From: Sycobia sp. Sy_11 | Taxonomy: Eukaryota; Arthropoda; Insecta; Hymenoptera; Epichrysomallidae | Direction of reading: 5' to 3' | Length of the DNA: 64,000 nucleotides | Assembly: GCA_018907035.1 (NCBI GenBank) | Contig: JACCIC010000282.1 | Span: 436,501-500,500, forward strand | Part shown: piece by piece, positions 23,784 through 35,649 of the stretch | Layout of the letters: each line of letters opens with the position of its first letter | Position numbering within the stretch: position 1 is the first letter of the stretch | Translations under genes and position numbers: made by a program | Notes under the pieces: model-generated | Database searches by the model: none | Told to the model about the DNA's origin: nothing | The model's input: only the letters and a program-made list of their open reading frames with translations

Positions 23784-23856
23784 AATCTGTGGCATAGTGG
23801 ATAATGCCTTAGCTTGTAAAGCAAAGAGACAAATATGCAGGTTTCTATCGACGACT
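23784..23856 (+). repeat. tRNA-like SINE head or tRNA pseudogene
   Basis: GTGGCATAGTGGATAATGCC resembles a tRNA D-arm/A-box segment, and CAGGTTTCTATCGACG about 45 bases later resembles a degraded B box. A true tRNA is unlikely because the acceptor stem does not pair. Confidence 0.4.
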
Positions 23857-26070
23857 TCATAGTAAATGTGTACTCACATTTTCTTATTTCTTTATTTTCA
23901 ATAATCAAGAATAAGTTATTTCCTTTTTTTCGAAACCACAACAATCCATCAGAAAAACTGACTAAGCTAAGGATTACTATAGAATCTGAACTATCGCTAC
24001 AAAGTACAGCGATAGAAAAGTTATAGATCGGAGAACAGTATAGTATGAAGCAATCGGTACACGAACGATATTCGAAACAAAGTTAGTAAAGTGATTTTCG
24101 TAATCTGGCTGTTGTTATTGTCATTAGCGCTCGCGGTACATAGTGGATAATTTGCATACATTTGAAGCAGGATTGTGGTGCTACGAAGTCAGGATGAAAG
24201 GAGGAGACCGTGGATACGCAGAATCAAGCAAAATTAGCGGCTAATCCACGACAAATATATAGCCGTAAAGACCTCTGAATCTCGTTAAAGCATTCTCTGA
24301 ACTTTCGTGCAAGAAAAGGGCAGGCTTCAGATTGTTAATTTCTATTCTTTCCTCACTTTTTTAAAGAGAAAAATACTCTCAAAACGTAGAAACGTTGATT
24401 TAAGTTACGATTTTTTACTTATTTTATCGTAAATTCTTTATAAGAGAAATTTATAAGTTTACTAACATTAAATAAAACTTTGCAATTCCGCAAAGCTTAA
24501 TATATAATTGTTTCACTTTAGCAAAGATTAGAAACTGATATATTTCTGTATTACTCGTAAGCTCAATAGGGTCTCTCGGTGAATCACGACACTAGCAATC
24601 AGTGTGAAAATATTAATTCACTAAGTAGAATGCTAGCGACCGCTTAATTATTATTTGCTCAATAGACTAATAAATACTCTTTTGTATTGACAACGAAAGT
24701 GAAGTCCAAATTTTAAAAAATACGAAATTTTAAGTTGCTAACTCAACATTTTTAATAGTTCCTACACTACAATATAAAATTATTTAAGCTTAAAAATATA
24801 TATTATTTAGGCGTCAATTTGTTTTAACAGTACAAAATTATTTTTCAACGATATTTGAAATTATTTGAAATTATTTCCAATGAAGTAGTAATTTGAGACT
24901 TTTAATACTTTTTTTTATATATAAAACAGTTCTAAACATTTAGTTATCAAAATAAAAATGGTACTTATATTTGTTGTTGTAAACTACATTAGCAAATACT
25001 TTTATTTGTCTCAAGTCTTTGTAAAATAATAAAATTATAATTATAACTGTATCAGGAAATTATTAAATAAAAAATGAAGATTAAATAAAAAATGAAATAA
25101 AATTAATCAATAAAGAATTTTTAATAAAGTTCCAAAACAGCATTGCTTACATTTATTACATTTATTCGATTCTGAAATTTAAAATTTTTTGGAACAGAAT
25201 ATTAAAAATGAAGAAATAAAGGAAAGTCTTGGAAATATTAACTTAAAAACTTAATATTCTTTATTAATATAATTTTGTGCTTTAAATTTAAAGTTAAGTA
25301 TGTTGAGCGTTATGAGTATATTATCCCATTGTTCTTGAATGTTGAGGTGACTGGTACAAAAAGAAACTGCAATAATTATATTTAAAGTCGAGGGCGTATA
25401 AATCCGTCTATAAGTCACAAATAAACCGCTTTATTATAACACGTTAAGCTAACGCATGATTTAAAAAGTTCCATATAGCTTGTTTGTGCTATAGTTTGTA
25501 TTTTTTATTTTAGTTTTGCTTTCTAAATGTATATATATGTCAGTTTGTTTAGTTTACAATTTATATACAATAGCTATATATATATAAAATAAAGCAATAT
25601 AAAATAAAGCAACTTCGAGGGCCCGCCATTTGGTGCAACGCACATTCGACTTTTACTTACGTAGTCGCCAGTTTGTTGTTTTTAGCTCTATCATGTATTC
25701 TTGTAATATTCGAAAATATATTTTAAGACAATCTACTTGTGTCGTTCTCATGCGTTGGTTTCGGTGCTGCGTATTTTCGATTGCTGGATGAGCAGTGCAC
25801 AGAGGCACTTTACCTCGTAGAAGATATTTTACCTGATTCTGGAGTGCAAAAAGGTGAATACAAACAAGAGCCGACCTGGTGTACCGCTGCAACTACACAC
25901 TTTCTAAGGCGCTTAATAATGTCCTAATGAATCGTTCATTGGTAACATCTAAGCCATAGGCTTGAAATCTATATACATTGAAGATAAAGCGTCAGCAGTA
26001 GTCCTTGTTGTGAGAGCTCTAGGCTGCCAACCATAGAGATTGAATAAAAGCATAGGTGTGTTTAGAAAGA
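23857..26070. other. AT-rich non-coding DNA
   Basis: No gene is seen. A stretch near 24180-24260 reads RRPWIRR in one frame and faintly recalls a PIF/Harbinger transposase N-terminus, too short to call. Confidence 0.45.
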
Positions 26071-26075
26071 TGTTA

Positions 26076-26112
26076 GGGGATGTAGCTGAGCGGTATTGAG
26101 TTCTTCGAATTG
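26076..26112 (+). repeat. partial tRNA-Ala-like sequence
   Basis: GGGGATGTAGCTGAGCGGTA closely matches the 5' half (acceptor strand and D-arm) of an alanine tRNA. The anticodon arm and 3' half are not recognisable, so it is a truncated pseudo-tRNA or SINE head. Confidence 0.45.
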
Positions 26113-26755
26113 TTAATATCATAGCTAAAAAGACATAAAGAACCAAGTTGCTGAAAGTCTGGGTGGATGAGACACTGGGACTTACACAAAACTACCTGTT
26201 TCAGCGCCATTGAAGCGGCATTCTCTAGTAAAATGAACAAGGTTTTCCTAACCAGTAATTTTGAAAATGATTGATTATAATGTGCTTTTCTTGGCAATGC
26301 GTTCGACTTGAGCAATTTATTATGTCTGAAACCATTTCTAATATTTGATGTTTTGCTCGATTTTTCTTTTACTCCCTTCATTACATCTTACTATACTACA
26401 TGTCAATGCATACGTGTTTTAATACAAACGGCAGGTCCGACCTATATAAATGTGATTGAAATCTGTACAGGAGATCTCATATTATATAGATTCTTAGGCA
26501 GTGAAATATCTATTTTCAATTTATTTTTCACGGAAAATAACATTAAATTCCATTTATGAACGTTAATTGCTTTAATATACTATTGATTCTAGAAATTAGC
26601 AATTTTAGCAATAATAAACTATTCATACATAATTTAAAAAATATTTGCATTATCTTATTAGTTGTGCTTAGTTTAGGTTTTAAATTATTAAACAAATTCC
26701 AAAATTTGATAAAAATTTAAGTATTAAATTTGATATAGTGTTTACTTATCAATTA
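26113..26755. other. AT-rich non-coding DNA
   Basis: No gene is seen between the tRNA-like string and the second mariner. Confidence 0.5.
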
Positions 26756-26756
26756 C

Positions 26757-27795
26757 TCTTGGTTGTACAAATAAGTTTCCACCGTTTTTTTTATAAAAAA
26801 ATAAGAATTTATTGTAAAAAAAGGTACAAATAATATCATTCAAAATTCGTCTAAAAAATTGCTCGTTTTTTAAGGCGATTCAAGCCATTTCTTCAATTCC
26901 TCGTCAGAAGTGAAGTGCTGCTCAGCCAGACCATGAGTCATCGACCGGAATAGGTGGTAGTCTGAAGGAGCAATGCCTGCTGAATACGGCCGATGGGGTA
27001 GGACGTTCCAATTCAGTGCTTCTAACGTTTTCTTTACGATTTTTGCAACATGTGGCCGAGTGTTGACGGTTTGATTGTATTGGAGTAGTTTGTAATAGAT
27101 TACTCGATGCCGATCCTACCAAATACACAGCATTAATTTCTTGCCGTGGATGATTGGCTTGGTAATCGAAGCAGGGGCATGCTCAGGCTTACCCCATGAC
27201 TTCCTACGTTTTGGATTGTCGTAGTGAATCCATTTTTCGGCTCCCGTCAGGATTCTATGTAGAAATCGTTTGCGATTTCACCTTTTGAGTAATTGTTCGC
27301 AAGCGAATAAGCGGCGCTCGACGTCTCCTAGCTTCAGTTCGTAAGGAACCCAATATCCTTGCTTTTGGATCATATGCAGGGTTTTGAGACGTTATGAAAT
27401 ACCTTACTGAGTCACTCCCAACTCTTGTGCAAGTTCTTCTTGCGTTGGGCACGGATCTTCCTCCAGTAAAGCTTCCTATTCTGTGTTACCATACACTTTG
27501 GGCCTTCCACTGCGTATTTTGTCCTCCACGTCAAAGTCACCACTTTTAAATTTTTGGAACCATTACCCAGAACTTCTCTCACTGAAATGTATAATATATA
27601 ATGTATAATGATAATGGTATAATGTATAATGACCATAAGCTTCTATGAGTAGCCGATGTGCTTCAGCTGCAGATTACGTAATTTAAATGAAAGTGATGCC
27701 AGTGAAAATACGATTTTTTACAGCTGACGATTTCGATGTTCTGTTATTGGTCGCGCCATCTTCTCAAAACAGCGTAAACTTATTTGTACACCTAA
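26757..27795 (-). mobile_element. internally deleted mariner
   Basis: A second mariner, on the minus strand and about 1.04 kb long, so shorter than a full element. Its ends share the inverted string TGTACAAATAAGTTT (left near 26765-26779, right near 27774-27788), and the right end is bordered by TA at 27796-27797. It belongs to a different lineage from the copy at 6.4 kb: the terminal repeats differ. The transposase inside lacks the segment between the central and last catalytic blocks. Confidence 0.85.
26870..27759 (-). pseudogene. mariner transposase pseudogene, catalytic block lost
   Basis: Minus-strand remains of a D,D34D transposase. In order: SAAEAHRLLIEAYGHYT; an expanded AT-rich minisatellite (about 27585-27635) replacing the usual loop; SGDFDVEDKIRSGRPKVYG; CPTQEELAQELGVTQ; LTGAEKWIHYDNPKRRKSW; HGKKLMLCIWWD; RPHVAKIVKKTLEALNW; and YSAGIAPSDYHLFRSMTHGL near the C-terminus. 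In the family the fifth block reads TGDEKW, so the first catalytic Asp is Ala here. The sequence jumps from LLQYNQTVN to RPHVAK, deleting the HDNA string that carries the second catalytic Asp; the third (APSD) is kept. Several stops are also present, so no enzyme can be made. Confidence 0.88.
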
Positions 27796-28520
27796 TATTA
27801 TCTTCTTCGTTATTAATTTTTATTAACGAAGACAAAAATAAATTTCATAAATGGTCCAAAATAGTGCTATTTATAACATCAATTCTAAAAGATATGAAAA
27901 CGCATATGCTGGTCATAATTTAATCATCTTTTTGACTGCGATGAAAAACATGTAACTAGTACGAAACAGAAAGATTCACTTTTATTTTATATCCAGGTAG
28001 TACTTAAAATAACAGTAATATTGCTTTCAATAATATACAATTCTCTGGCCAAGATTTATTATTAAATGAAAAATTATTTTCCAATATAGTATAGTATAAT
28101 AAAGTACTAGGAACTTCATTTATATCATGTATACAATACAACATTTATTTTAAATGTTTTTCTATGTATGATACTATCGCGCCTTCTCTACGTCTTAAAA
28201 CTAAGATGCATCCAATATTCTAAACTTATTAAGGAAATATATGAATGAACATTCTATTAGTTTTATTACATTGTATGTACTTATGTTGGATATGAAACCA
28301 TTAGACAGGTTTGTTTAGATGGAAGTTGAAATTATTTGATGATACTATTGAATGTGCTTAAATTCTTCTCTATTAAAAAAATTAAAAATTAGTTTGCTTT
28401 TCTCTTGGTTTTCCCAGGCACTTAAATTTTAATTCCCACATAAAAAATTATAAATTGATTTAAAATAATTTTATTCAAGAATTGACACTATTTAATTTAA
28501 AAAAAAAAGTTATGGCTGAC
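27796..28520. other. AT-rich non-coding DNA
   Basis: No gene or repeat is recognised. Confidence 0.5.
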
Positions 28521-28529
28521 TCAAATAAA

Positions 28530-29110
28530 GTACTTTTAAGAAGAATTACCAAGATGTGCCGATTGTAGTATTCTGACGGAGGCTTCAGAGATAGGTACAT
28601 TCATTTCTCAAAGTACCTGGAACCCGTATTGGCACTAAAGTGGATAATACAACGAGAAACTGTGCATGCCATTAGTATTCATTTCATAATTAATTATCCA
28701 TATCTTCTTCATCGATCGGTCTGACAGACGCGAGGCAACGCGGCTACTCGAGCGAGTCCCTATATGGCATTTTATAAAGAGACAGGCAGTGCCAAGGCAG
28801 TCTTAGCCTTAGAAATTCCGTATATATCGATGTATAAATGGCGGCGGGCAAACCAAGCATTATGCTGTTTTGTCATAAACCGGAAACGTTGTCAATAATT
28901 CAAACCGTAGCTCGCATTGCCGTCCATCCGATCGTGAGTGCTTGCATTTATTGATACCCGTATGACTCGGATCTGGTGAAGCGCTCCTACGAGGCCGAGG
29001 ATGTTTCGCTTCGTGTCGCGGCCAACTAGCAGTGCACTGAAAAGGACCCGAAAGCTCAAGTGATACGTTAAAACTTCTCGGAGATCTGATGGTTTATCGT
29101 TCGCTGAGAC
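28530..29110. promoter_or_regulatory. candidate conserved non-coding element
   Basis: A non-coding stretch of balanced composition. It contains a dense homeodomain-type cluster near 28665-28705 (TTCATAATTAATTATCC, with the palindrome ATAATTAATTAT), followed by GATCGATCGG-type strings and a GC-rich part. No open frame is coherent. The appearance is that of an insect enhancer, but comparison with related genomes is needed to tell. Confidence 0.25.
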
Positions 29111-29405
29111 GAGTTTTCGCGCATTCTTTATGAAAATTGCGACGCTCTTCCCCTTTCTCTTTAGCCGTGTGTATACAAAGCGCTTGTAATTGCTCGTCGG
29201 GTATCTGCACGAAAAGCCGAGTGTAATTCGTCATGTAATTATTTTTTTCAGTATTCGTCGAATAGAAAAAGTCGTTGGATGCTAAGTATAATACGGACTC
29301 GCGAGCAGGAATTATGCGATGCGCGCTCATGCATACACTCCCATACCACTGCAGATGGCACTGTCACGTTAGCATAGAGGATCATAATCCTGCTCATTAT
29401 TTTCC

Positions 29406-29408
<3 letters not shown>

Positions 29409-29464
<56 letters not shown>
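29409..29464. repeat. (TA)n microsatellite
   Basis: Uninterrupted TA run. Confidence 0.97.
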
Positions 29465-29467
<3 letters not shown>

Positions 29468-30655
29468 TCTCTTTTATTCTCGCATTCATTGGCCACTCGT
29501 ATCTGTATTGATGCCTGTACTATACATTATTTACTGAGCTGTATAATTGACAATCGTTATTGTCTTAAAATTATTATTTTAATTGCATAGAATTTGTGAG
29601 CGGTTTATTTGATGTTTTTCATTTAAGGAGTAACTATATCTTTGCACCGTTGAATATATAATTTCATTCAACGATAATATGAATGAGGGATCGAAGAAGT
29701 TGCCACAGAAACTAACGTAGCATGAATACTGCAAAAATATTTCACTGAAATGTTTCCCACGTCAATATTGCAGCAATTTTAAAACATTATTGCACTGCCA
29801 TATATCGAATGGAAATATTACATTAATGTGGCACTGAAATATCGTACACTAACATTGCTAGAAAATCACCGTATAATCATAGTTCAGACATATTGCCCGG
29901 AGGATACAAAAATTGAATGAATATCAATGTTAGACCGAATATAGTATGAGAATATCCCATGCTATTTGCAAATATTTTGAAGAGAGAGTTAAAGAAAAAG
30001 GAATTACTGTCTTTTATTTTCTGAAAATTGCATAAAGATTACAAATATAATGTATGAACTTTTTGTGATAATTTGTGAACTATTTTGTGAATAATTTGTA
30101 GAGAAAATAGAAAAAAACGATGTCAAAAATTTGAAATAAAGGATAATTAAAGCAAAGATATTTATAAACTAATTATATATAAAATATTTACATATTACAT
30201 ATAAACAAGTCAAGAACCGCATTTAAGGCAGAATCTGTAACAACATAGAATGCCTTACTCAATATTCGATAGTACATATCTGGGATGAAATGAATTTTAA
30301 TGAATTTTTACGGAATGACTGCAGGATTGACTCCTGGGACGGTCACCGCAAAAACTGAGGAAACGGATCTCCTGGAGTTACCGAAATCTGACCGAATCGA
30401 TGAATCCATCTGATCACTGGCGTATATAAAATTATCCGCGATAATGCAATAGAGAGCCTATCGTAAAAAATATTAAAAAATATGATGCTTAAATTCAGTG
30501 CGAATTTTTCCCGTTTCTCGACAAAGAAAAGGAGAATGTAGATAAAATGGATTATAGCAACAAAAAGGAATGTCTACTTCAATAAACGACTATTACGGTA
30601 TAACATGCTAATTAGGTACTAAATTGTCAATGTTTAAAAATAAAAATCTGTTCAG
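29465..30655. other. AT-rich non-coding DNA
   Basis: No gene is seen. From about 29725 to 29865 the strings ATATTGCA and CACTGAAAT recur in degenerate form, suggesting an old low-copy tandem or TE remnant. Confidence 0.45.
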
Positions 30656-30659
30656 ATCT

Positions 30660-30721
30660 TTTTTATATTAATGAATGATCATTAATATAAAAATCCCTCT
30701 TTAATTAAAAATTAAAGAGGG
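30660..30721. repeat. two perfect hairpins in tandem
   Basis: The first hairpin has 15-bp perfect arms (30660-30674 and 30679-30693, starting TTTTTATATTAATGA) and a 4-base loop. One base later the second begins, with 12-bp perfect arms (CCCTCTTTAATT, 30695-30706; complement at 30710-30721) and a 3-base loop. Confidence 0.85.
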
Positions 30722-31037
30722 AAGGCTCCCTCATTAATTAAAAATGTCATTATTACAAAATACAGGTACAAAAATTTGAAGCAATTCTCGTAGTTGTATT
30801 TACGATAAGCCATGGGAAAACATGAACATTAGGTGGAAAAATATTGTCTGGAGCGCGATATTTACCCTTTTATAGACATACTTTACATAATCCGACATTT
30901 TACTGCATGCCAAGTAGGAAAATCGAGGAAAAAAGATCACGGAATACACGGGGGCATAAGAAAGCCTTTTTACCTGATTCCCATGAACGATATCAAATGC
31001 AAACAATTTGGTGGAGCTCAATACTTCTTCTCAATAC

Positions 31038-31170
31038 TATATATATATATATATATATATATATTTACTTATTTATTTATTTATTTATGTATTTATTTAT
31101 TTATTTATTTATTTATTTGTGTGTATGCACGCGCGCATGTGTGTGTATGTGTGTTCGTGCGTGTTCGTGT
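31038..31170. repeat. compound (TA)n(TTTA)n(GT)n microsatellite
   Basis: TA run to about 31064, then tetranucleotide TTTA/TTAT units to about 31118, then a GT/GC-rich alternating tract. The overlapping open frames are artefacts. Confidence 0.95.
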
Positions 31171-31520
31171 ATGCAATCGATAATGAAAGTCGCGTGTCAA
31201 AAGAAGAAGAGTATCAGGGGAAGGTCAACATTATGCTATGTGTGCTCATAAATACATAGGCTGGTACATAAGCAAATGTAGATGCGTATACAAACTATTT
31301 GTGAAATTTATCGTCCTCGTTGTCAAGTATGACTTGTCCATGTAACTGCTGACAGGAATATATTTTATAAAGCCTTTGATGATGAAGTTTTTATGCTTCT
31401 ATAAATTTCTTTATGCGCCCGCATTGAAATATAGAAAATTCGCTCTATGTCGATGTATTGAAAGAAATGATACATTCCTAACCTGATACGGAAAAACTTT
31501 ATATACGAAACGAGAGTTTA
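31171..31520. other. non-coding DNA, nothing recognised
   Basis: No gene, RNA or repeat is seen. Confidence 0.45.
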
Positions 31521-31521
31521 A

Positions 31522-31600
31522 CGGCACGAGACGAGGCTGAGGGTTGTAACGAGATTCGTAAATGAGCATTTTCGTACTAGGTAAGGACTATATTTTTCCT
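31522..31600 (+). repeat. unclassified interspersed repeat, copy A
   Basis: Contains GAGGCTGAGGGTTGTAACGA, then ACTAGGTAAGGACTATATTT. Copy B at 45250-45342 carries the same order of motifs with moderate divergence. Element type unknown. Confidence 0.6.
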
Positions 31601-31939
31601 CACAAGGAACAGACTCAAGCGGCGAAGATTTTATTTGTAGCTTAGAATGAGAAAAAGATATAAATTCTTTATATTTATTTTTCAAATTCAATGTGAAACC
31701 AGTAGCCTGCTTATCAAATGTAATTTTCCGTAGACTACTATTATTTGTTTCATCGAAAGTTAATTAAAAAACTACATTTTTTATTATTTTAAATAATTGA
31801 TTTCTTATAATATATTACTTATAATAAATTTAATATAATAAATATTAAATTAGTTTTGAGAAACAAATGGGGCCACGACGAATTTCAGCAAAATATTGCA
31901 TTATTTACCGTTATAAATACTAAAATTTCGTTATAACTA

Positions 31940-31971
<32 letters not shown>

Positions 31972-32655
31972 AAGGAATTGAAATATATACAAAACAAAAT
32001 ATTTAAATATGTAAAGAAGATAAAAATTATAAATTCTTATTTTTAGAGAAGATTTTCTTCTTGAATTTTTTTCTCCAATGATTTTTCGCGGTGTTTTTCC
32101 TTTTTCCTACAATTGTAGATAAACCTGGACGTTCTTCGTCTTATTTATTTATTATTATTTTAACTTTATTTTTATATTATTTTTATATTCATTTTAATAT
32201 TTATATTTAATTATTAATTTTAAATAACGAGAGGCATAGGTGAAAAGAGGCTGCCCACGATCTATTCACGACTATGCATGTTTAGTCCACGGCTATTATA
32301 TATAGAAAACCACATTCGAAACCTACAATGTTTCATTAGTATCGACCAATTATAAAGTAAACATTTGAGTCGCTATGCAATTTAACTGCGAACTGTGTTT
32401 GCCAAACACTTGAAGTTCGCTCAAGTACTAGTCTTCGTCGACCGTACTTGAAAAAACCCTTGTAAATAATACGTGCAGAGATCGGAGAAGGGAAGCTCTC
32501 AGTAATCCATGGCTCCGCCGAAGAAAACGATTTTATATATACCAGAAATCGCTTTTCTTTTTCTCTCTGTATTATTCAGTTTCTCTGTTTTTCATGCTCT
32601 AACCAAGCTCAGTTTTCACGGCATAACTTCCCTTGAATAAGTGCGAGTGTAAGAG
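31601..32655. other. AT-rich non-coding DNA with (AAAT)n tract
   Basis: No gene is seen. A tetranucleotide AAAT run lies at about 31947-31972. Confidence 0.5.
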
Positions 32656-32667
32656 CAAGGGGGAGGT

Positions 32668-32668
<1 letters not shown>

Positions 32669-32701
<33 letters not shown>

Positions 32702-32761
32702 GAAGGATGAGAAAAAGAGAGATAGGGAGAGTGAGAGAGAGAGGGAGAGAGAGAGAGAGAA
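32669..32761. repeat. (GA)n-rich tract
   Basis: GA run to about 32696 then interrupted GA/GGA repeats. Confidence 0.95.
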
Positions 32762-34895
32762 TGAGGGCGAAGTAGAGAAAAAGAAAGAAAGACAAAGCTG
32801 TAGCACATCTTCTCGTTTCCCGAACACCTTATAGGTCGGTGGGTGTATAAGGCAAACACTCTTCACAAATCACGGAATATATTTACAGCACCCATGTTCG
32901 GTATAAGCTTTGCACGCAGGCGACTCTCGGGTCAAGTTTTTCAAATGCGAAGCACAAACATCGACCGTGCGACCGTCTCTGTTAGCGCCAAACGATGTAA
33001 AAGCTTGAAAGAGGATAGTATAGATAATCGAGACAGAAGGAGTACTAATGTTGACTTTATAGGCTGTACCTATCATATGCAATATATGTGAGAATACTTT
33101 CTGTACTATTGAAGAATGTATATTAATACCATTAAGAACATGATATTTTAAATTATTTTTTAACCTGTTTTTGTTTTTTAGATTGTTCGTTAATGTCTGT
33201 ATCTTAAAGTTTGTCTGTATTTTAATAGTTGAATTTTTCTTACACTTTCTTACGACCATATATATAGCTTTGAACCATGCAAGCACAACCTACATAGAAG
33301 ATATAGAAATTATCAGAGCCTATAATAAATTAAATAAGTATAATTCTTAAGAGTATAATGTTTTCAACGATAGACTTATTAACATAAAATACTCAATTTA
33401 AATTAAGACGTTTCAATTGATGATTTTCAAGCTTCCTCGGGCTTTTGTGAAAGAAAAAGCATAATTAATAATAATTTGATTCGTATTCTTAATAATATAA
33501 TAAATACAACAATCTTACTAAATAGTTATTAAAAAGTGATACTATTCTTTAATAATCTATTTTTTTAATAAAGATGTTTTTTTTTATTTTTATTTTATAA
33601 AATATAAGTCAAATATAAACATGATGCAACAAATAAATACAATAAAGTTGCTGATCATCAAGAATTTTTTAAATTTTTTTCTAAGACGAAATTAAAAAAA
33701 ATTAGAGGAATAATATGCCTTCTACCAAGAGCTGGATCAATTATTTCCATTATATAACAATGTCGATAGAATATCTAATTGAAATTTATAAATTTAAAAT
33801 AAATGGAGCGTATCTATTCAGGAAATAATCTAATTATAATTCTTCAGTGCAATTGAATTTATTTTTTTCTTTTTTTTATAACAATCCCAAATTTTGATAT
33901 TAAACTTTTCAATTAATGCTCATATCACTTCAACTTCAAATAATCCTTTGTCATTAAATGGATTATGCCATTCGAATCTGCTAGTATTGTTCTTGGTAAC
34001 AGCCAAATTAAGTTGTATTTACTTTTGCAAATTCATATTCAGGGATTTCCTTTTAAATGCGCCATTAATGACAAATAATTACTGAAGCAAAATCTTATTG
34101 TAGATTAAAGTTTTACGCGCTAGGGGTTCATAATCGGTAACGTATAATTTGTAATCGTCGAAATCGGTGTTATAAGCAAATGTGAATATAGAACAATCTC
34201 GAAACTGAACGAGGCAAAGAGAGTGCACCGCTGCGCTGGGCGCTTCACTGGTCGATGGTGTTTTGAGTGTCATACCTGCACGCACGCACTAGCAACGTAC
34301 GACATTCTATGCTTTCACAATGAAAAAAGATCAAAGATCGATGACGATTATCTAGGAGTTCGGCCCGTAAAAACTAAAATCTTGTCTAATAAGAAGTTTT
34401 ACCCTGATTGTGTTTATAATGAACATGTATTTTCCGTGTTATTTCTTGCATTAGTATGGAAATAACCGATGAGAGAGTATTATATTTTTTGTATTGACTA
34501 ACATCATAATATTTTTATAAAAAAAAAAAACCGTTATAAAAATAATATGAAGTTAGAAAAAACTTCTAAGTTTCCAATGGATAGACCTAGCCAGGAGTAT
34601 TAGTTTCATACGCCTGGAACACAATCAAGCCTTTCATATATCTTTTGCACATTTTAAATATTTAAGACTTTTGTTGCTGTTTACAACTCATTATACAACA
34701 AAAGATCGGAAAATATTCGTTTTATTACAATTCTTCGAAATATATTTTTTAAAAATATTTTTTATATTTATGCAACTATTTTATTGTTGGAATTTGTACT
34801 GGTTATTACATTTTTCAACATATTTTTCAGTAATTATTCTATTAATGTAAATATTTAATCATTCTGTAGCTGTAAACCAAAAATCAGAGTAGGAT
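32762..34895. other. AT-rich non-coding DNA
   Basis: No gene is called. A minus-strand stretch at 34150-34230 (reading FTFAYNTDFDDY after a fair acceptor-like CAG) weakly recalls a lipocalin core string but lacks a donor and supporting context. Confidence 0.4.
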
Positions 34896-34899
34896 ATTA

Positions 34900-35213
34900 G
34901 TAGGAGCAGAGGAGAGCTTAAAAATACGGATTAGGAATATATTTTGGTAAAGTGTATATTTATTTAGTCCTTGAAGGATTCTACAATGTAGATCTATTCC
35001 GAGCTACGTCACGCGGTGTTTACAGGAGTTCTAACATGAGTAAAAAAGAGAAGGGGTAGTATGGAGCTAAGGTTGTCGGATTCGATGGCACCTACCGTTC
35101 GATGATCTGTGAGCCCATATGGTAGGGTCGTGTTCGTTTGGGTAGATGTAACTCCATGCCCTACATGACGTTTTGGAGTATAAATAATTCTGAATAAATT
35201 TTGATTGATTGAT
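34900..35213 (+). mobile_element. possible LINE 3' end
   Basis: A block of more balanced composition that ends in GAATAAATTTTGATTGATTG, i.e. a polyadenylation-like AATAAA followed by GATT tandem units. Such simple tails terminate many non-LTR retrotransposons. No protein homology was found upstream, so the family is unknown. Confidence 0.35.
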
Positions 35214-35649
35214 TCCGTTAATTGATCTCTTAAAATAATAGAAACATTGTGTATATGCTCATGTAGACTAATATGAGTTCAATTGACACCTAAACAGAGT
35301 CTATTAGCGTGCTTATAAATGAACATTATGATGGCTTTGATTTGTCTTCTGAAGAAAAAAAATTTTAGAAAAGACCTGATCTTCAATTATTAAATGAGAT
35401 CAACCAGACCTCTCCTAAACGAATCCTACACGAGGTATCATCAAACAGTAAGATGGATATTCAAATTTCCCGAACTGCGTACATTTCATCTTCGATTCTT
35501 TTTTTATTTTACGTTAATACACTTATCCCGAAAATATTTGTTCATAGTTACATGTAGGTAGCATTTTTTATCTTTTTACAGGAGGCATAAAGGTTATAAG
35601 TGTTTTGGAATTTGAAAATATGGAATAATGAACTGACATTAAATTTTGT

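Noticed and set aside
24170..24260. Possible PIF/Harbinger transposase N-terminus
   Set aside because: Only about ten residues look similar, too little to support.
34079..34285. Possible lipocalin exon on the minus strand
   Set aside because: Only a short FAYNTDFDDY string resembles the family; no donor site or neighbouring exon.
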